Assembly: GCA_944340905.1 (NCBI GenBank)
Contig: CALVLT010000006.1
Coordinates: 1-64,000 of the forward strand
DNA: 64,000 nt
Source: an uncultured Clostridia bacterium
GTDB taxonomy: Bacteria > Bacillota > Clostridia > Christensenellales > Borkfalkiaceae
Reading direction: 5' to 3'
The notes beneath the pieces were generated by a model. The model made no database searches and had not been told where the DNA came from. It was given only the letters and a program-made list of their open reading frames with translations. Shown one piece after another: positions 43,071 through 52,737 of the stretch (the stretch's first letter is position 1; each line of letters starts with the position of its first letter). Made by a program: the position numbers and the translations under genes.

Positions 43071-44648
43071 TCATGCATCGACCAGATCGACGTATTCGTC
43101 GAAGGTGACATTCTTATCAAAGGTCTTTGTCCCGTCCAGCACAATGATGCGGTTGCAGACGGTGTTCATCAGCTCCTGGTCGTGCGACGTCAGGAGCATG
43201 CACCCCTTGAACGCCGTCAGCCCGTTGTTGAGCGAGGTGATGGACTCGAGGTCGAGGTGGTTGGTCGGTTCGTCGAAGATGAGGAAGTTCCCCCCCTCGA
43301 GCATCATTTTGGCGAGCATGCAGCGCACCTTTTCGCCGCCCGAGAGCACCTTCGCCTGTTTGAGCGCCTCCTCCCCCGAAAAGAGCATGCGCCCCAGCCA
43401 GCCGCGCAGGTACTCCTCGTAGTGATCCTTGGAGAACTGCGAGAGCCACTGCACCAACGTGAGATCGCAGCCGTCAAAATATTCCGAATTGTTCTGCGGG
43501 AAATAGGAGACGGAGATGGTCTTTCCCCAGCGGACAGTACCCGCATCCGGTTCCGCCTTGCCCGTCAGAATGTCGTAGAGCATGGTGACGGCGGTGGACT
43601 TATCGGAGAGAATACCGATCTTATCCCCCTTCTGCACGGTGAAGGAGACGTCCTCGAAGTAGCCCTTCTTGCTCAGCCCCTCCACGACGAGAATATCGTT
43701 GCCGATCTCGCGCTCGAACTTGAAGTCGATGAAGGGATACTTTCTGAGGGACGGCTTGAAATCGGAGATGGTCAGCTTTTCCAGCTCCTTCTTTCTCGAG
43801 GTCGCCTGGCGCGATTTGGAGGCATTCGCCGCAAAGCGCGCAATGAATTCCTTGAGTTCCGCGGCGCGCTGTTCCGCCTTCTTGTTGGCATCGCGCTGCT
43901 GGCGGGCAAGCAGCTGCGAGGTCTGATACCAGAAGTCATAGTTGCCCAGATACAGATTGATCTTGCCGAAGTCCACATCGCAGATGTGCGTGCAGACCTT
44001 GTTCAGGAAGTGGCGGTTGTGCGAAACGATGATGATGGTATTCTCGAAATCGAGCAGGTAATTTTCCAGCCAGCGCACCGTTTTCAGGTCGAGGTTGTTG
44101 GTCGGCTCGTCGAGGAGCAGCACATCGGGGTTGCCGAACAGCGCCTGCGCCAGGAGCACCTTTACCTTCTGTTTAGCGTCCAGATCCCCCATGCGCATCT
44201 GGTGAAACTCGGCGGGAATATCCAGCTCGTTGAGCAGCGTCTCCGCCTCGCTCTCCGCCTCCCAGCCGCCCAGCTCCGCAAATTCCGCCTCCAGTTCGGA
44301 GGCGCGCACGCCGTCCTCCTCAGTGAAATCGGCATGGGCGTAGAGGGCGTCCTTCTCGTCCATGATCTCCACGAGCCGCTTGTGCCCGAGCATGACCGTG
44401 CGCAGCACCGTCTCGAAGTCGTACTTGTTCTGATCCTGCGCGAGCACGGACATGCGCTCGTTCTTGCCGAGCACGACTTCCCCCTTATTGGGTTCGATCT
44501 CGCCCGAGAGCACTTTCAGAAAGGTGGACTTGCCCGCGCCGTTCGCGCCGATGATGCCGTAGCAGTTGCCCGCAGTAAATTTTAAGTTGACGTCCTCAAA
44601 CAATTTCTTGCTGCCGTACTGCAGACTGACGCCGATGACCTGTAACAT
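43071..44648 (-). CDS. ABC-F family ATPase (YkpA/YbiT-like)
   Basis: A 525-aa soluble protein with two ABC domains and no membrane part; ABC-F proteins act on the ribosome. The first domain has Walker A GANGAGKST (about 35-43) and a degenerate signature GDLDAKQKVKVLLAQALFG, as in the YkpA/YbiT subgroup, with LLLDEPTNNLDL. The linker (about 245-300) is Lys/Arg-rich. The second domain has GILSDKSTA in place of a standard Walker A (the usual G-x-x-G-x-G-K-S/T is reduced to DKST), and LSGGEKVRCMLAKMM with LIFDEPTNHLDL. AAGGAG precedes the ATG. Confidence 0.92.
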   Translation of the reverse strand: MLQVIGVSLQYGSKKLFEDVNLKFTAGNCYGIIGANGAGKSTFLKVLSGEIEPNKGEVVLGKNERMSVLAQDQNKYDFETVLRTVMLGHKRLVEIMDEKDALYAHADFTEEDGVRASELEAEFAELGGWEAESEAETLLNELDIPAEFHQMRMGDLDAKQKVKVLLAQALFGNPDVLLLDEPTNNLDLKTVRWLENYLLDFENTIIIVSHNRHFLNKVCTHICDVDFGKINLYLGNYDFWYQTSQLLARQQRDANKKAEQRAAELKEFIARFAANASKSRQATSRKKELEKLTISDFKPSLRKYPFIDFKFEREIGNDILVVEGLSKKGYFEDVSFTVQKGDKIGILSDKSTAVTMLYDILTGKAEPDAGTVRWGKTISVSYFPQNNSEYFDGCDLTLVQWLSQFSKDHYEEYLRGWLGRMLFSGEEALKQAKVLSGGEKVRCMLAKMMLEGGNFLIFDEPTNHLDLESITSLNNGLTAFKGCMLLTSHDQELMNTVCNRIIVLDGTKTFDKNVTFDEYVDLVDA

Positions 44649-44748
44649 TTTTATTCTCCTTGCGTGTTCCGAGGGGCATTATACCATATTCTGCCACGTT
44701 TATCAAATGAAATGCACGCCCTTCGGGAAAATAACGCAATAACGCAAT

Positions 44749-44777
44749 GCCGCCCGCCGTCAAAGACGGCGGGCGGC
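44749..44777 (-). terminator. Hairpin after DUF368 gene
   Basis: A 13-bp perfect stem GCCGCCCGCCGTC / GACGGCGGGCGGC with a 3-nt loop, just past the DUF368 stop on the minus strand. No T-run follows, so it may depend on Rho or protect the 3' end. Confidence 0.65.
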
Positions 44778-44784
44778 AGTCATT

Positions 44785-45837
44785 TCATGAGAGCATGGGC
44801 GGCGCGCCCTTCTTTCTGCGTTCGTAGCGGACGAACAGGAAGGCGACCACGGCGCCGACGGCGAACAGCACAATGCCCAATGTCAGATCGAGCACGTTGA
44901 GCTGCGTCGCCCAATTCTGATAGACGGCATAGATATCGGGGTTGAAAAACATCGTCAGGATGGAACCGAGGGACAGCCCCACGATGACAAAGAAACTTGC
45001 CGCCCTGCGCTTTGCAAACAGCTTGGTAAGCAGCTTGGAGAAGGTGACAAGCCCTGCCACAAAGCCCACGACAAGGCAGGCATACACGCCGAACACGGCA
45101 GGATTTTCCTGCCAGTAGGTGAAACTCACCGATTGCATGATGGAGGTGAAGTACCCGAACGCCATCAACAGCGCCGTGGCGCTCAGCCCGGGCACCACCT
45201 GCGTGACTGCCACCAGATAGCCGAGCACGATGAACAGAATGTAGTGCCCGACATTCAGCCCCTCCAGCGACTGCGCTCCTTCGGACGCGAACACCGAAAC
45301 GAGCGAAATGGCGATAGGAACGGCAAGTCCCACGAGGAACAGCCCCAGGCGCAGCGGCGTCTTTTTCTCCCCCCGTATCTCGTCATACACGGCGGGGAAG
45401 GAACCGAGCATCAGCCCCGCAAACAGACCAATGACAGCAAACGGACTGATGTCGATGAGCTGCTGAATGGCGAGAAATCCCAGAACAAAGCCGATGACAA
45501 GCCCCACTGCAATGGGAAGAAGGAACTTCGCGCACGCCTTGAAACGGCGGAAAATGTTCCCCAGCGCAAACAGCAGTTTGTCGTACAGTTTGAAGATGAT
45601 GGCGACCGTGGAGCCGCTCACCCCTGGCACAATGACGGCAAGCCCGATGAAAAACCCGAGCACGCCGCCCTTGACGACTTCCTTTTTGTTCTTGTACTTC
45701 AGATCGGGTTCGGTCTGCGCGGGCTGCGGCTCGGGCGGTCCGCCCGCCTGCGGCTCGCCTTCCGCCCCTTCTTGCGCGGGCGCGTCGGGCTCCGATGTGT
45801 CCTCCGATGTGAGAATGATGATATCGATGGGATCCAT
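44785..45837 (-). CDS. DUF368 membrane protein (polyprenyl-phosphate transporter family)
   Basis: A 350-aa multi-pass protein. After an acidic Pro/Gln-rich N-tail (about 10-50) come about nine helices. Family motifs are visible: VVKGGVLGFFIGLAVIVPGVSGSTVAIIF near the start and YLVAVTQVVPGLSATALLMAFGYF in the second half, an internal repeat of the VPG-x-S type. DUF368 proteins have been linked to recycling of undecaprenyl phosphate. Start 45837 was chosen because -10 TATACT ends 7 nt upstream, predicting a leaderless message. A GTG at 45870 would sit inside the promoter and also lacks a Shine-Dalgarno site. Confidence 0.85.
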   Translation of the reverse strand: MDPIDIIILTSEDTSEPDAPAQEGAEGEPQAGGPPEPQPAQTEPDLKYKNKKEVVKGGVLGFFIGLAVIVPGVSGSTVAIIFKLYDKLLFALGNIFRRFKACAKFLLPIAVGLVIGFVLGFLAIQQLIDISPFAVIGLFAGLMLGSFPAVYDEIRGEKKTPLRLGLFLVGLAVPIAISLVSVFASEGAQSLEGLNVGHYILFIVLGYLVAVTQVVPGLSATALLMAFGYFTSIMQSVSFTYWQENPAVFGVYACLVVGFVAGLVTFSKLLTKLFAKRRAASFFVIVGLSLGSILTMFFNPDIYAVYQNWATQLNVLDLTLGIVLFAVGAVVAFLFVRYERRKKGAPPMLS

Positions 45838-45843
45838 ATAGCA

Positions 45844-45872
45844 AGTATAGCATATCACACACAAAAACACAA
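45844..45872 (-). promoter_or_regulatory. Leaderless-type promoter for DUF368 gene
   Basis: On the minus strand TTGTGT (45872-45867), 17-nt spacer, TATACT (45849-45844). The predicted start coincides with the ATG at 45837. Confidence 0.7.
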
Positions 45873-45884
45873 CGATATGAAATC

Positions 45885-45911
45885 AAAATCCCGCGCATAG
45901 CGCGGGATTTT
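45885..45911 (-). terminator. Terminator of gdhA
   Basis: An 11-bp stem AAAATCCCGCG / CGCGGGATTTT with a 5-nt loop, right after the gdhA stop; the T-rich arm serves as the tail. Confidence 0.8.
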
Positions 45912-45924
45912 CGGTCTGATTGAG

Positions 45925-47376
<1,452 letters not shown>

Positions 47377-47451
47377 TCATCTATAACTAAAATTTATACT
47401 GACCCCCCCGCCGACCCGTCACCGGACGATTGCGTTATGTCTTATACCAAC

Positions 47452-47494
47452 AAAAAACGCCCGCCGCGCACAGGCTGCGCGGCAGGCGTTTTTA
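47452..47494 (-). terminator. Terminator of esterase gene
   Basis: A GC-rich stem (AACGCCTGCCGCGCA... paired with TGCGCGGCGGGCGTT on the minus strand, one bulge) followed by TTTTTTG, just past the esterase stop at 47513. Confidence 0.8.
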
Positions 47495-47512
47495 CAGCCT
47501 TCTTACTTGTTT

Positions 47513-48364
47513 TCAGCGTTCCGAGAGCTGTACGGCAAAGCCGTGCGTCCTCAAAAAGGAAACAGACAGCGGCAGCCACTGCCGCACCCTTGCGTGAAGG
47601 GAGGCGGCCGGATCGTCGCATACCTCGATATCCGCCGTAGAAAGCCCGTGACCGCCCTTTTCAAAGATATGCAGTTCGACGTCCGCCCCTGCCTTTTTGA
47701 GCGCGGTATACAGCATCAGGGAATTTTCCGCGGGAACGCAGGCATCGGGCGTGGTCGCCCAGATAAAACAGGGCGGCGCACCGCGGTTCACGCGCGTTTC
47801 GATCGAATAGTCTGCGGCATTCACCCTGCCCGCGCAGAAATTATGAAAGGAGCCACCGTGATAGTAGCGCTCGTCCGCCGTGACGACGGGATAGCACAGC
47901 ACGAGCGCATCGGGGCAGATGCGCGCGCTCTCCGCACCGAACGCCGCCTGCAGGGCCAGATCGTCCGTACAGAAACCGATGCAGCCCGTCAGGTGCCCGC
48001 CCGCGGAAAATCCCACGGCGGCGATGTGTTCGCCGTCAATGCCCAGCGAGACCGCCTCTCGGCGCAGGTACAGCATCGCCATGCCAGCCTCGAGCAGCTG
48101 CTCGGGATAGCCATGCGGCGCAACATCGTAGTAGAGCACGAAACAGTTGAACCCTTCCGCAAGATAGCGCAGGGCGATCGGCTCCCCCTCCCGCCGGGAG
48201 ACCATGGCATAGCCACCGCCCGGGATCACGAGCATTGCGGGACGCACACGCTTTTTAGGCTGTTCCGTGATGTCGTCGTGCAGATATGCCGTGAGATACC
48301 CGCTGATCGCACCGCCGCGCGCCTGCCCGAAATATTCATACAGATCGATCGTCTTGATTTCCAT
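47513..48364 (-). CDS. Alpha/beta hydrolase, carbohydrate-esterase/lipase-like
   Basis: A 283-aa soluble esterase of the BD-FAE/hormone-sensitive-lipase type. The oxyanion hole motif is VIPGGGYAMVS, the nucleophile elbow GFSAGGHLTG (Ser near 126), the acid probably in TTPDACVPAENS and the base in EKGGHGLS. No signal peptide, so it acts in the cytosol. Such enzymes commonly deacylate xylan- or plant-derived oligosaccharides; substrate not shown here. Start 48364 is placed 8 nt from AAAGGAG; ATG 48370 would be too close to the site. It lies just downstream of the 803-aa surface-protein gene, with a terminator between them. Confidence 0.88.
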   Translation of the reverse strand: MEIKTIDLYEYFGQARGGAISGYLTAYLHDDITEQPKKRVRPAMLVIPGGGYAMVSRREGEPIALRYLAEGFNCFVLYYDVAPHGYPEQLLEAGMAMLYLRREAVSLGIDGEHIAAVGFSAGGHLTGCIGFCTDDLALQAAFGAESARICPDALVLCYPVVTADERYYHGGSFHNFCAGRVNAADYSIETRVNRGAPPCFIWATTPDACVPAENSLMLYTALKKAGADVELHIFEKGGHGLSTADIEVCDDPAASLHARVRQWLPLSVSFLRTHGFAVQLSER

Positions 48365-48384
48365 ACCCATCTCTCCTTTTGAAA

Positions 48385-48410
48385 GGCCCCGCCGCATGCG
48401 CGGCGGGGCC
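48385..48410 (-). terminator. Terminator after surface-protein gene
   Basis: An 11-bp stem GGCCCCGCCGC / GCGGCGGGGCC with a 4-nt loop and TTTC on the minus strand, directly after the 803-aa gene. Confidence 0.75.
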
Positions 48411-48417
48411 GAATGTG

Positions 48418-50829
48418 TCAGTTCTTCTTATTCTTTTTGCCCTTGAGCTTTTCAAGGTCAACTTCTTCCACCGTCTTGTCCGAAGGCTTGACAACGAACA
48501 GGATAATGATGATGACGGCGAGCACGCCCGAGATGCTGAAGAGCACGACGGAAACCGTGTTGTTCTGCAGCCACTGGGAGACGCCGGGAATAATGTCGAC
48601 GGGGTTACGTACCTCAATGGACATATACGACGTCACCGTTGCGCCCGTCTCTTCCGTGACCGTCAGCCCGACGATATAGATGCCTGAAAGCTGCGGCGTG
48701 AAGGACAGGGAGGATTCTGGATCCCATGCATAGGCGTTGTCCGTGTCCGCCCATGCCTCGTCGTCCTCCGTCACGTCGTTGTTGTATACTCTGATCTCGA
48801 CCAAATAGTCTGCATAGTCCGCGCCTTCGTCAAAGAAGAGGGCCTGCGCATCGCTGACGCAATCGCCGTAGGTAGGCACCTCGAGATCGCCCTCGATCCT
48901 GCTCGTATCGAAATAATAGAGCGCATAGTCGGAGGCATACCCTTCGAGCGCGATAACCTCGAAATCTTCAATAGAATAGGAGCGGTCGCGGTAGCCGTAA
49001 TCCTGCGAACCGGGATCCTCAATGGTCGCGCCGTCATAATCGATATATGCAGTGAACGTGGGGATCTCTTCGATCAGGAAATTCTCGCCGTCGTCGTCAT
49101 ATCCCACCGTATCGGAGGAGAGTTCCACAAGGGAGCCGTCCGCATACATCATCATTACATTTCCCGCTGAATCTTCAGCGACGATGCGGAAGGTGTAAGT
49201 GCCCTCCTGCGCCACTTCAAAACGCAGATTGTTGTAGCTCAAAGAACTTTCGGAAGAGGGCGCTTCGCCCGGTTCCTGCGATTCGTGCCAGTAATAGATG
49301 GTAAAACTCAGGTCGCGGTAATCCGCATAATCGCTCTGAATGAGCCCGCGCAGGGAAGGAAGATAGAGATACGCGCCCGTACCCGCGCTTGCCTGCGATG
49401 CGGCATCGTCCACTGCCGCCTGATATTCCTGCACCGCATCCTCGTACGTCTGATCGGTGCCGTTTGTGCCGTTCTCACTGTCAAGCGTGACGCCCGTATA
49501 GGAAGGTCCCTCCTGCTCGCCCGGCGTGACGACGATGAAATCCCAGCTGCTCGTATTGCCGTCCGCGTCCTCGGCAGAGGAGAGCGTCTTCACAATGCCG
49601 CCCTCGTCGCTCGTATCCGCCGCATACCATGCGAGATATACATATTCGTTTTCACGCTCCACATCCCCGCGGGTGCGGCCGTCGTCGAGGTTAAAACGGA
49701 TGGAGACATACTCGTCCTGCAGCTCGCCCGCCGTGGAGGAGGTGGGCATGAAGAAGGTGGACGTGGTGAGCGTTTCGTACGAAGAATCATCTTCATCGGG
49801 CATCACATACGTGCCGTCCCCGTTGCTCTTTGCCATGTAATAATTGCGCGTGACGCTGACGGAATCATCGCATACGTCGATCGCCTCATAGGAGGTAAAG
49901 CTGTAGCGCTGCCCCAGACGGAAGGCATACACCGCCTCGTTGACCGCAAGAACGGGCGCAGTCTCGTCCGTCACCTTACCGCCCGTCAGCGTGAAGGGCT
50001 GTTCGTTGAGACTGACCATGTTCACCTTTGCCGACGATTCATCCGTATCGTCCGCATAGTCCATCGTGAAGGTGATGGGCGTGTTGGGCGTGGAGGACGA
50101 GGAGGAGCGGTACTCCGCATAGTTGCCGCCGATATTGGTGAACATCGGTTCTTCCTCCTGGCCTTCGACGTCCCAGGCAACAGGCACGTCTTCGACCGAG
50201 ATACGAATGGCAAAGCAGCCGACGCCGACAGCCTCTTCGGCAGCATCCGTCTCGGAAAATTCGACCTTGATGACGTCCGTAGCGTCCTGCGTGAGCGTCG
50301 TCCATGTCAGCGTGTCGATATCAAAATCCTCCGCCTGCTGCGAGGAATTGCGGATGGCAGCCTCGATGCCATTCTCCTGCGTGGGACGCAGCAACAGACT
50401 GTTGACCGCCGTACCCTCTTTGCTGACGTTTTCCTCCGTGCTCTCGAAACGGATGGTAAACAGCTCGAAATCTGCGGAGACAAAAGCGAACTCCATGGAG
50501 AAGTAGTGTACCTGACCGGGGTTGGCAAGCGTTGTCTGCGCCCCTTCCGCCGCCTTCGCATACCACTTATAGGCAAGATCGCGGCGGAAATAGACGTTCC
50601 CGCCGTCCGTGAACGAGAACTGGACATAGCCGTCGTCCGCAGACGCTCCAACCGTGGTGCCCGTCGTGCCGGAATTGAAAATTGTCTCCGGATTGTAAGT
50701 GACCCCCGTGATGTCCGCACGCGCGCCGACGCGCCCGGAAAGAGCGGTCCACGCACCGAACGCAAGGGACACAAGAAGCGCCGCGCACAGGGTCAGAATG
50801 GTGATGAAACGTACTTTGATCTTGCTCAT
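48418..50829 (-). CDS. Large surface protein with C-terminal membrane anchor
   Basis: An 803-aa protein. The N-terminal signal is about residues 7-37 (ITILTLCAALLVSLAFGAW...GARAD). The mature part is acidic (many Asp/Glu), Ser/Thr/Tyr-rich and apparently made of beta-sandwich domains, with WDFIVVTPGEQEG, LRFEVAQEGTYTFRIVAEDSAGNVMMMY (Ig/fibronectin-like edge strands near 560-590) and LSFTPQLSGIYIVGLTVTEETGATV near 715-740. It ends with a helix VVLFSISGVLAVIIIILFVV (about 762-781) and a KKNKKN tail, so it is held in the membrane rather than by sortase. Function unknown: adhesin, solute-binding or enzyme scaffold. A GC-rich hairpin lies 11 nt before its GGAG site. Confidence 0.75.
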   Translation of the reverse strand: MSKIKVRFITILTLCAALLVSLAFGAWTALSGRVGARADITGVTYNPETIFNSGTTGTTVGASADDGYVQFSFTDGGNVYFRRDLAYKWYAKAAEGAQTTLANPGQVHYFSMEFAFVSADFELFTIRFESTEENVSKEGTAVNSLLLRPTQENGIEAAIRNSSQQAEDFDIDTLTWTTLTQDATDVIKVEFSETDAAEEAVGVGCFAIRISVEDVPVAWDVEGQEEEPMFTNIGGNYAEYRSSSSSTPNTPITFTMDYADDTDESSAKVNMVSLNEQPFTLTGGKVTDETAPVLAVNEAVYAFRLGQRYSFTSYEAIDVCDDSVSVTRNYYMAKSNGDGTYVMPDEDDSSYETLTTSTFFMPTSSTAGELQDEYVSIRFNLDDGRTRGDVERENEYVYLAWYAADTSDEGGIVKTLSSAEDADGNTSSWDFIVVTPGEQEGPSYTGVTLDSENGTNGTDQTYEDAVQEYQAAVDDAASQASAGTGAYLYLPSLRGLIQSDYADYRDLSFTIYYWHESQEPGEAPSSESSLSYNNLRFEVAQEGTYTFRIVAEDSAGNVMMMYADGSLVELSSDTVGYDDDGENFLIEEIPTFTAYIDYDGATIEDPGSQDYGYRDRSYSIEDFEVIALEGYASDYALYYFDTSRIEGDLEVPTYGDCVSDAQALFFDEGADYADYLVEIRVYNNDVTEDDEAWADTDNAYAWDPESSLSFTPQLSGIYIVGLTVTEETGATVTSYMSIEVRNPVDIIPGVSQWLQNNTVSVVLFSISGVLAVIIIILFVVKPSDKTVEEVDLEKLKGKKNKKN

Positions 50830-50901
50830 GAAGAAACTCCGAACCGCGGCACAGCCCTGCCGCGAACGTATTTTTTCGACTGTCCTTGGATTATCTTATA
50901 T

Positions 50902-50930
50902 ATTCTACACGAATTTTTCCCGTTCGTCAA
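50902..50930 (-). promoter_or_regulatory. Promoter of surface-protein gene
   Basis: On the minus strand TTGACG (50930-50925), 17-nt spacer, TAGAAT (50907-50902). The leader then contains CGCGGCA/TGCCGCG, a 7-bp hairpin near the ribosome-binding site. Confidence 0.72.
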
Positions 50931-50987
50931 GCGAGAATCGCCGAAAGATGGCGGGAATTTGCAATTTTCATTTGCTTTCCACGCACT

Positions 50988-51704
50988 TTACGCGAGTCTG
51001 AGCGCATCAGCGACGCGGAAAAACTTCCACGGCGTCTCGTCCTCGGGCGGCGCGCACAGAAAGCGCATGCGCTCCTTGGTGACGGGATGGGTGAAGGCGA
51101 GCGAATACGCCCAGAGCGCCAGCTTGCCCTTGACGGCATACTCCCCGCCGTAGCGCATATCGCCGTACACGGGGTGCGCGATGCCCGCGAACTGCACACG
51201 GATCTGATGGCTCCTTCCCGTGTGCAGCTTGATCTCGGTGAGTGCAAGCCCGCCCTTTTTTTCCAGCACGCGGTAGTCGAGCGCGGCATACTTCGCCCCG
51301 TCCGTCCCCTCGGTGGAAAGGTACACCATGTTGTTGACGGCATTCTTCTTCAGCCAGCCCTCCAGCTTTCCGCTCTCCGGTTCGGGCGTGCCGCCCAGCA
51401 CCGCAAGGTAGCGCTTTTCAAAGTCGCCCGTGCGCATCTGTTCGGTGAGCCGAGCCGCCGCCTTGCTCGTCTTGGCGAACACCATCACCCCGCCCGTGGG
51501 CCTGTCCAGACGGTGTACCAGCCCCAGATAGACGTTGCCCGGCTTGTTGTAGGTGCGTTTGAGGTAGTCCTTGAGAAGGTCGAGCAGGTTCTCGTCTCCG
51601 CTCTCGTCGGGACAGGAGGCAAGATTCTGCTCCTTCATGACGACGAGGATATGGTTGTCCTCAAAAAGGATGGTGGGTTGGTAAGCTTCAGTCATATCAG
51701 TCAT
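50988..51704 (-). CDS. RluA-family pseudouridine synthase
   Basis: A 238-aa RNA modification enzyme that isomerises uridine to pseudouridine in rRNA or tRNA. It starts ILFEDNHILVVMKEQN after a short tail; the catalytic block is LGLVHRLDRPTGGVMVFAKT with the essential Asp in HRLDR (near residue 67). LHTGRSHQIRVQFAGIAHPVYGD is the family's C-terminal motif. No S4 domain. Start 51704 overlaps the upstream methyltransferase stop by 8 nt, and GGAGGG lies 12 nt upstream; ATG 51695 is an alternative. Confidence 0.92.
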   Translation of the reverse strand: MTDMTEAYQPTILFEDNHILVVMKEQNLASCPDESGDENLLDLLKDYLKRTYNKPGNVYLGLVHRLDRPTGGVMVFAKTSKAAARLTEQMRTGDFEKRYLAVLGGTPEPESGKLEGWLKKNAVNNMVYLSTEGTDGAKYAALDYRVLEKKGGLALTEIKLHTGRSHQIRVQFAGIAHPVYGDMRYGGEYAVKGKLALWAYSLAFTHPVTKERMRFLCAPPEDETPWKFFRVADALRLA

Positions 51705-52566
51705 AGATACAGATCCCTCCGGCGCCGCAGGGCAGCGGTATCCCCTCCTCGGTAGGCAGCCCCACCTCGTAGGCGGAAAGCTCGCCCTTCCGCTTTGCAA
51801 GGCACAGATATAAGATGTTATACAGCACGGTGGGCTGCAGACCCGTGGTGTAGCTGTTGATAAGGAAGAAGAGCGGCTCGTCCGACAAGAGCTGCGAACA
51901 AAGCTGCACGAAGGGAAACAGCTCCGTTTCGATCTTCCACATTTCGCCGCCCGGCCCGCGCCCGTAGGAGGGCGGGTCCATGACCACGGCGTCGTAGCGG
52001 TTGCCGCGGCGCAGCTCGCGCATGACGAACTTCTTGCAGTCGTCCACGATATAGCGGATGCCGCTCGAAATTCCCGAGAGGCGCGCATTCTCGCCCGCGC
52101 GCTCCACCATGCCCTTTGCCGCGTCCACATGGGTGACTTCCGCGCCTGCCTTGGCGAGCGCGACGCTCGCCCCGCCCGTATAGGCGAACAGGTTGAGCAC
52201 CTTGACCTTGCGCCCGCCGGCGACGGCGCGCCGCACGAGGGAGCCGGTCAACTCCCAGTTCACCGCCTGTTCGGGAAACAGCCCCGTGTGCTTGAATCCC
52301 ATTGGCATCACCTTGAAGGTGAGGTCATGATAGCGGATATTCCAGAAGGGCGGGAGCTTTTTTCTGTGCTCCCATGCGCCGCCCCCCTTTTCGCTGCGGC
52401 GGTATACGGCGTCCAGCCCGGGATAGGAAAAGAGGTCGCGCTGTGCGCTCCAGATGACCTGCGGATCGGGACGCAGCAGCAGGTACTCCCCCCACCGTTC
52501 CAGCTTATAGCCGTCGCCCGTGGCGAGCACGGCATAATCTTTCCAACCGTCTGCAATGCGAAGCAT
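51697..52566 (-). CDS. RlmI-like SAM-dependent RNA methyltransferase
   Basis: A 289-aa class I methyltransferase of the RlmI/YccW group (23S rRNA m5C family). The SAM-binding motif is KVLNLFAYTGGASVALAKAGAEVTHVDAAKGMVERA (about 125-160, motif I L-F-x-Y-T-G-G), and the catalytic block VVMDPPSYGRGPGGEMWKIE carries D-P-P-S-Y. The N-terminal PUA part is reduced. Start 52566 has no Shine-Dalgarno site, but -10 TATAAT ends 7 nt upstream, so a leaderless message is predicted; an upstream reading to 52623 would sit inside the promoter. Confidence 0.88.
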   Translation of the reverse strand: MLRIADGWKDYAVLATGDGYKLERWGEYLLLRPDPQVIWSAQRDLFSYPGLDAVYRRSEKGGGAWEHRKKLPPFWNIRYHDLTFKVMPMGFKHTGLFPEQAVNWELTGSLVRRAVAGGRKVKVLNLFAYTGGASVALAKAGAEVTHVDAAKGMVERAGENARLSGISSGIRYIVDDCKKFVMRELRRGNRYDAVVMDPPSYGRGPGGEMWKIETELFPFVQLCSQLLSDEPLFFLINSYTTGLQPTVLYNILYLCLAKRKGELSAYEVGLPTEEGIPLPCGAGGICIYD

Positions 52567-52572
52567 ATGATT

Positions 52573-52601
52573 ATTATAGTAAACTTTGCATATTTTGTAA
52601 A
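52573..52601 (-). promoter_or_regulatory. Leaderless-type promoter for RlmI-like gene
   Basis: On the minus strand TTTACA (52601-52596), 17-nt spacer, TATAAT (52578-52573); the ATG is at 52566. Confidence 0.78.
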
Positions 52602-52682
52602 GGAAAATCGCACCGCCTGCCAAAATTTGCCGCTACTTTTCGGACGCCACGGCACCGATGCGGCCGGAACCGAAACGTATAA

Positions 52683-52706
52683 ACGCCGCGCGATGCGCGG
52701 CGTTTT
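52683..52706 (-). terminator. Terminator after ROK kinase gene
   Basis: A 9-bp stem ACGCCGCGC / GCGCGGCGT with a 3-nt loop, flanked by AAAA and TTTT on both sides; on the minus strand it follows the ROK stop. Confidence 0.75.
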
Positions 52707-52710
52707 ATGC

Positions 52711-52736
52711 TGTGAACTTGCCTTGTGAACTTGCCT
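52711..52736. repeat. 13-bp tandem duplication next to ROK stop
   Basis: TGTGAACTTGCCT occurs twice in tandem (52711-52723 and 52724-52736), immediately outside the ROK stop codon. Probably a replication-slippage scar. Confidence 0.8.
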
Positions 52737-52737
52737 A

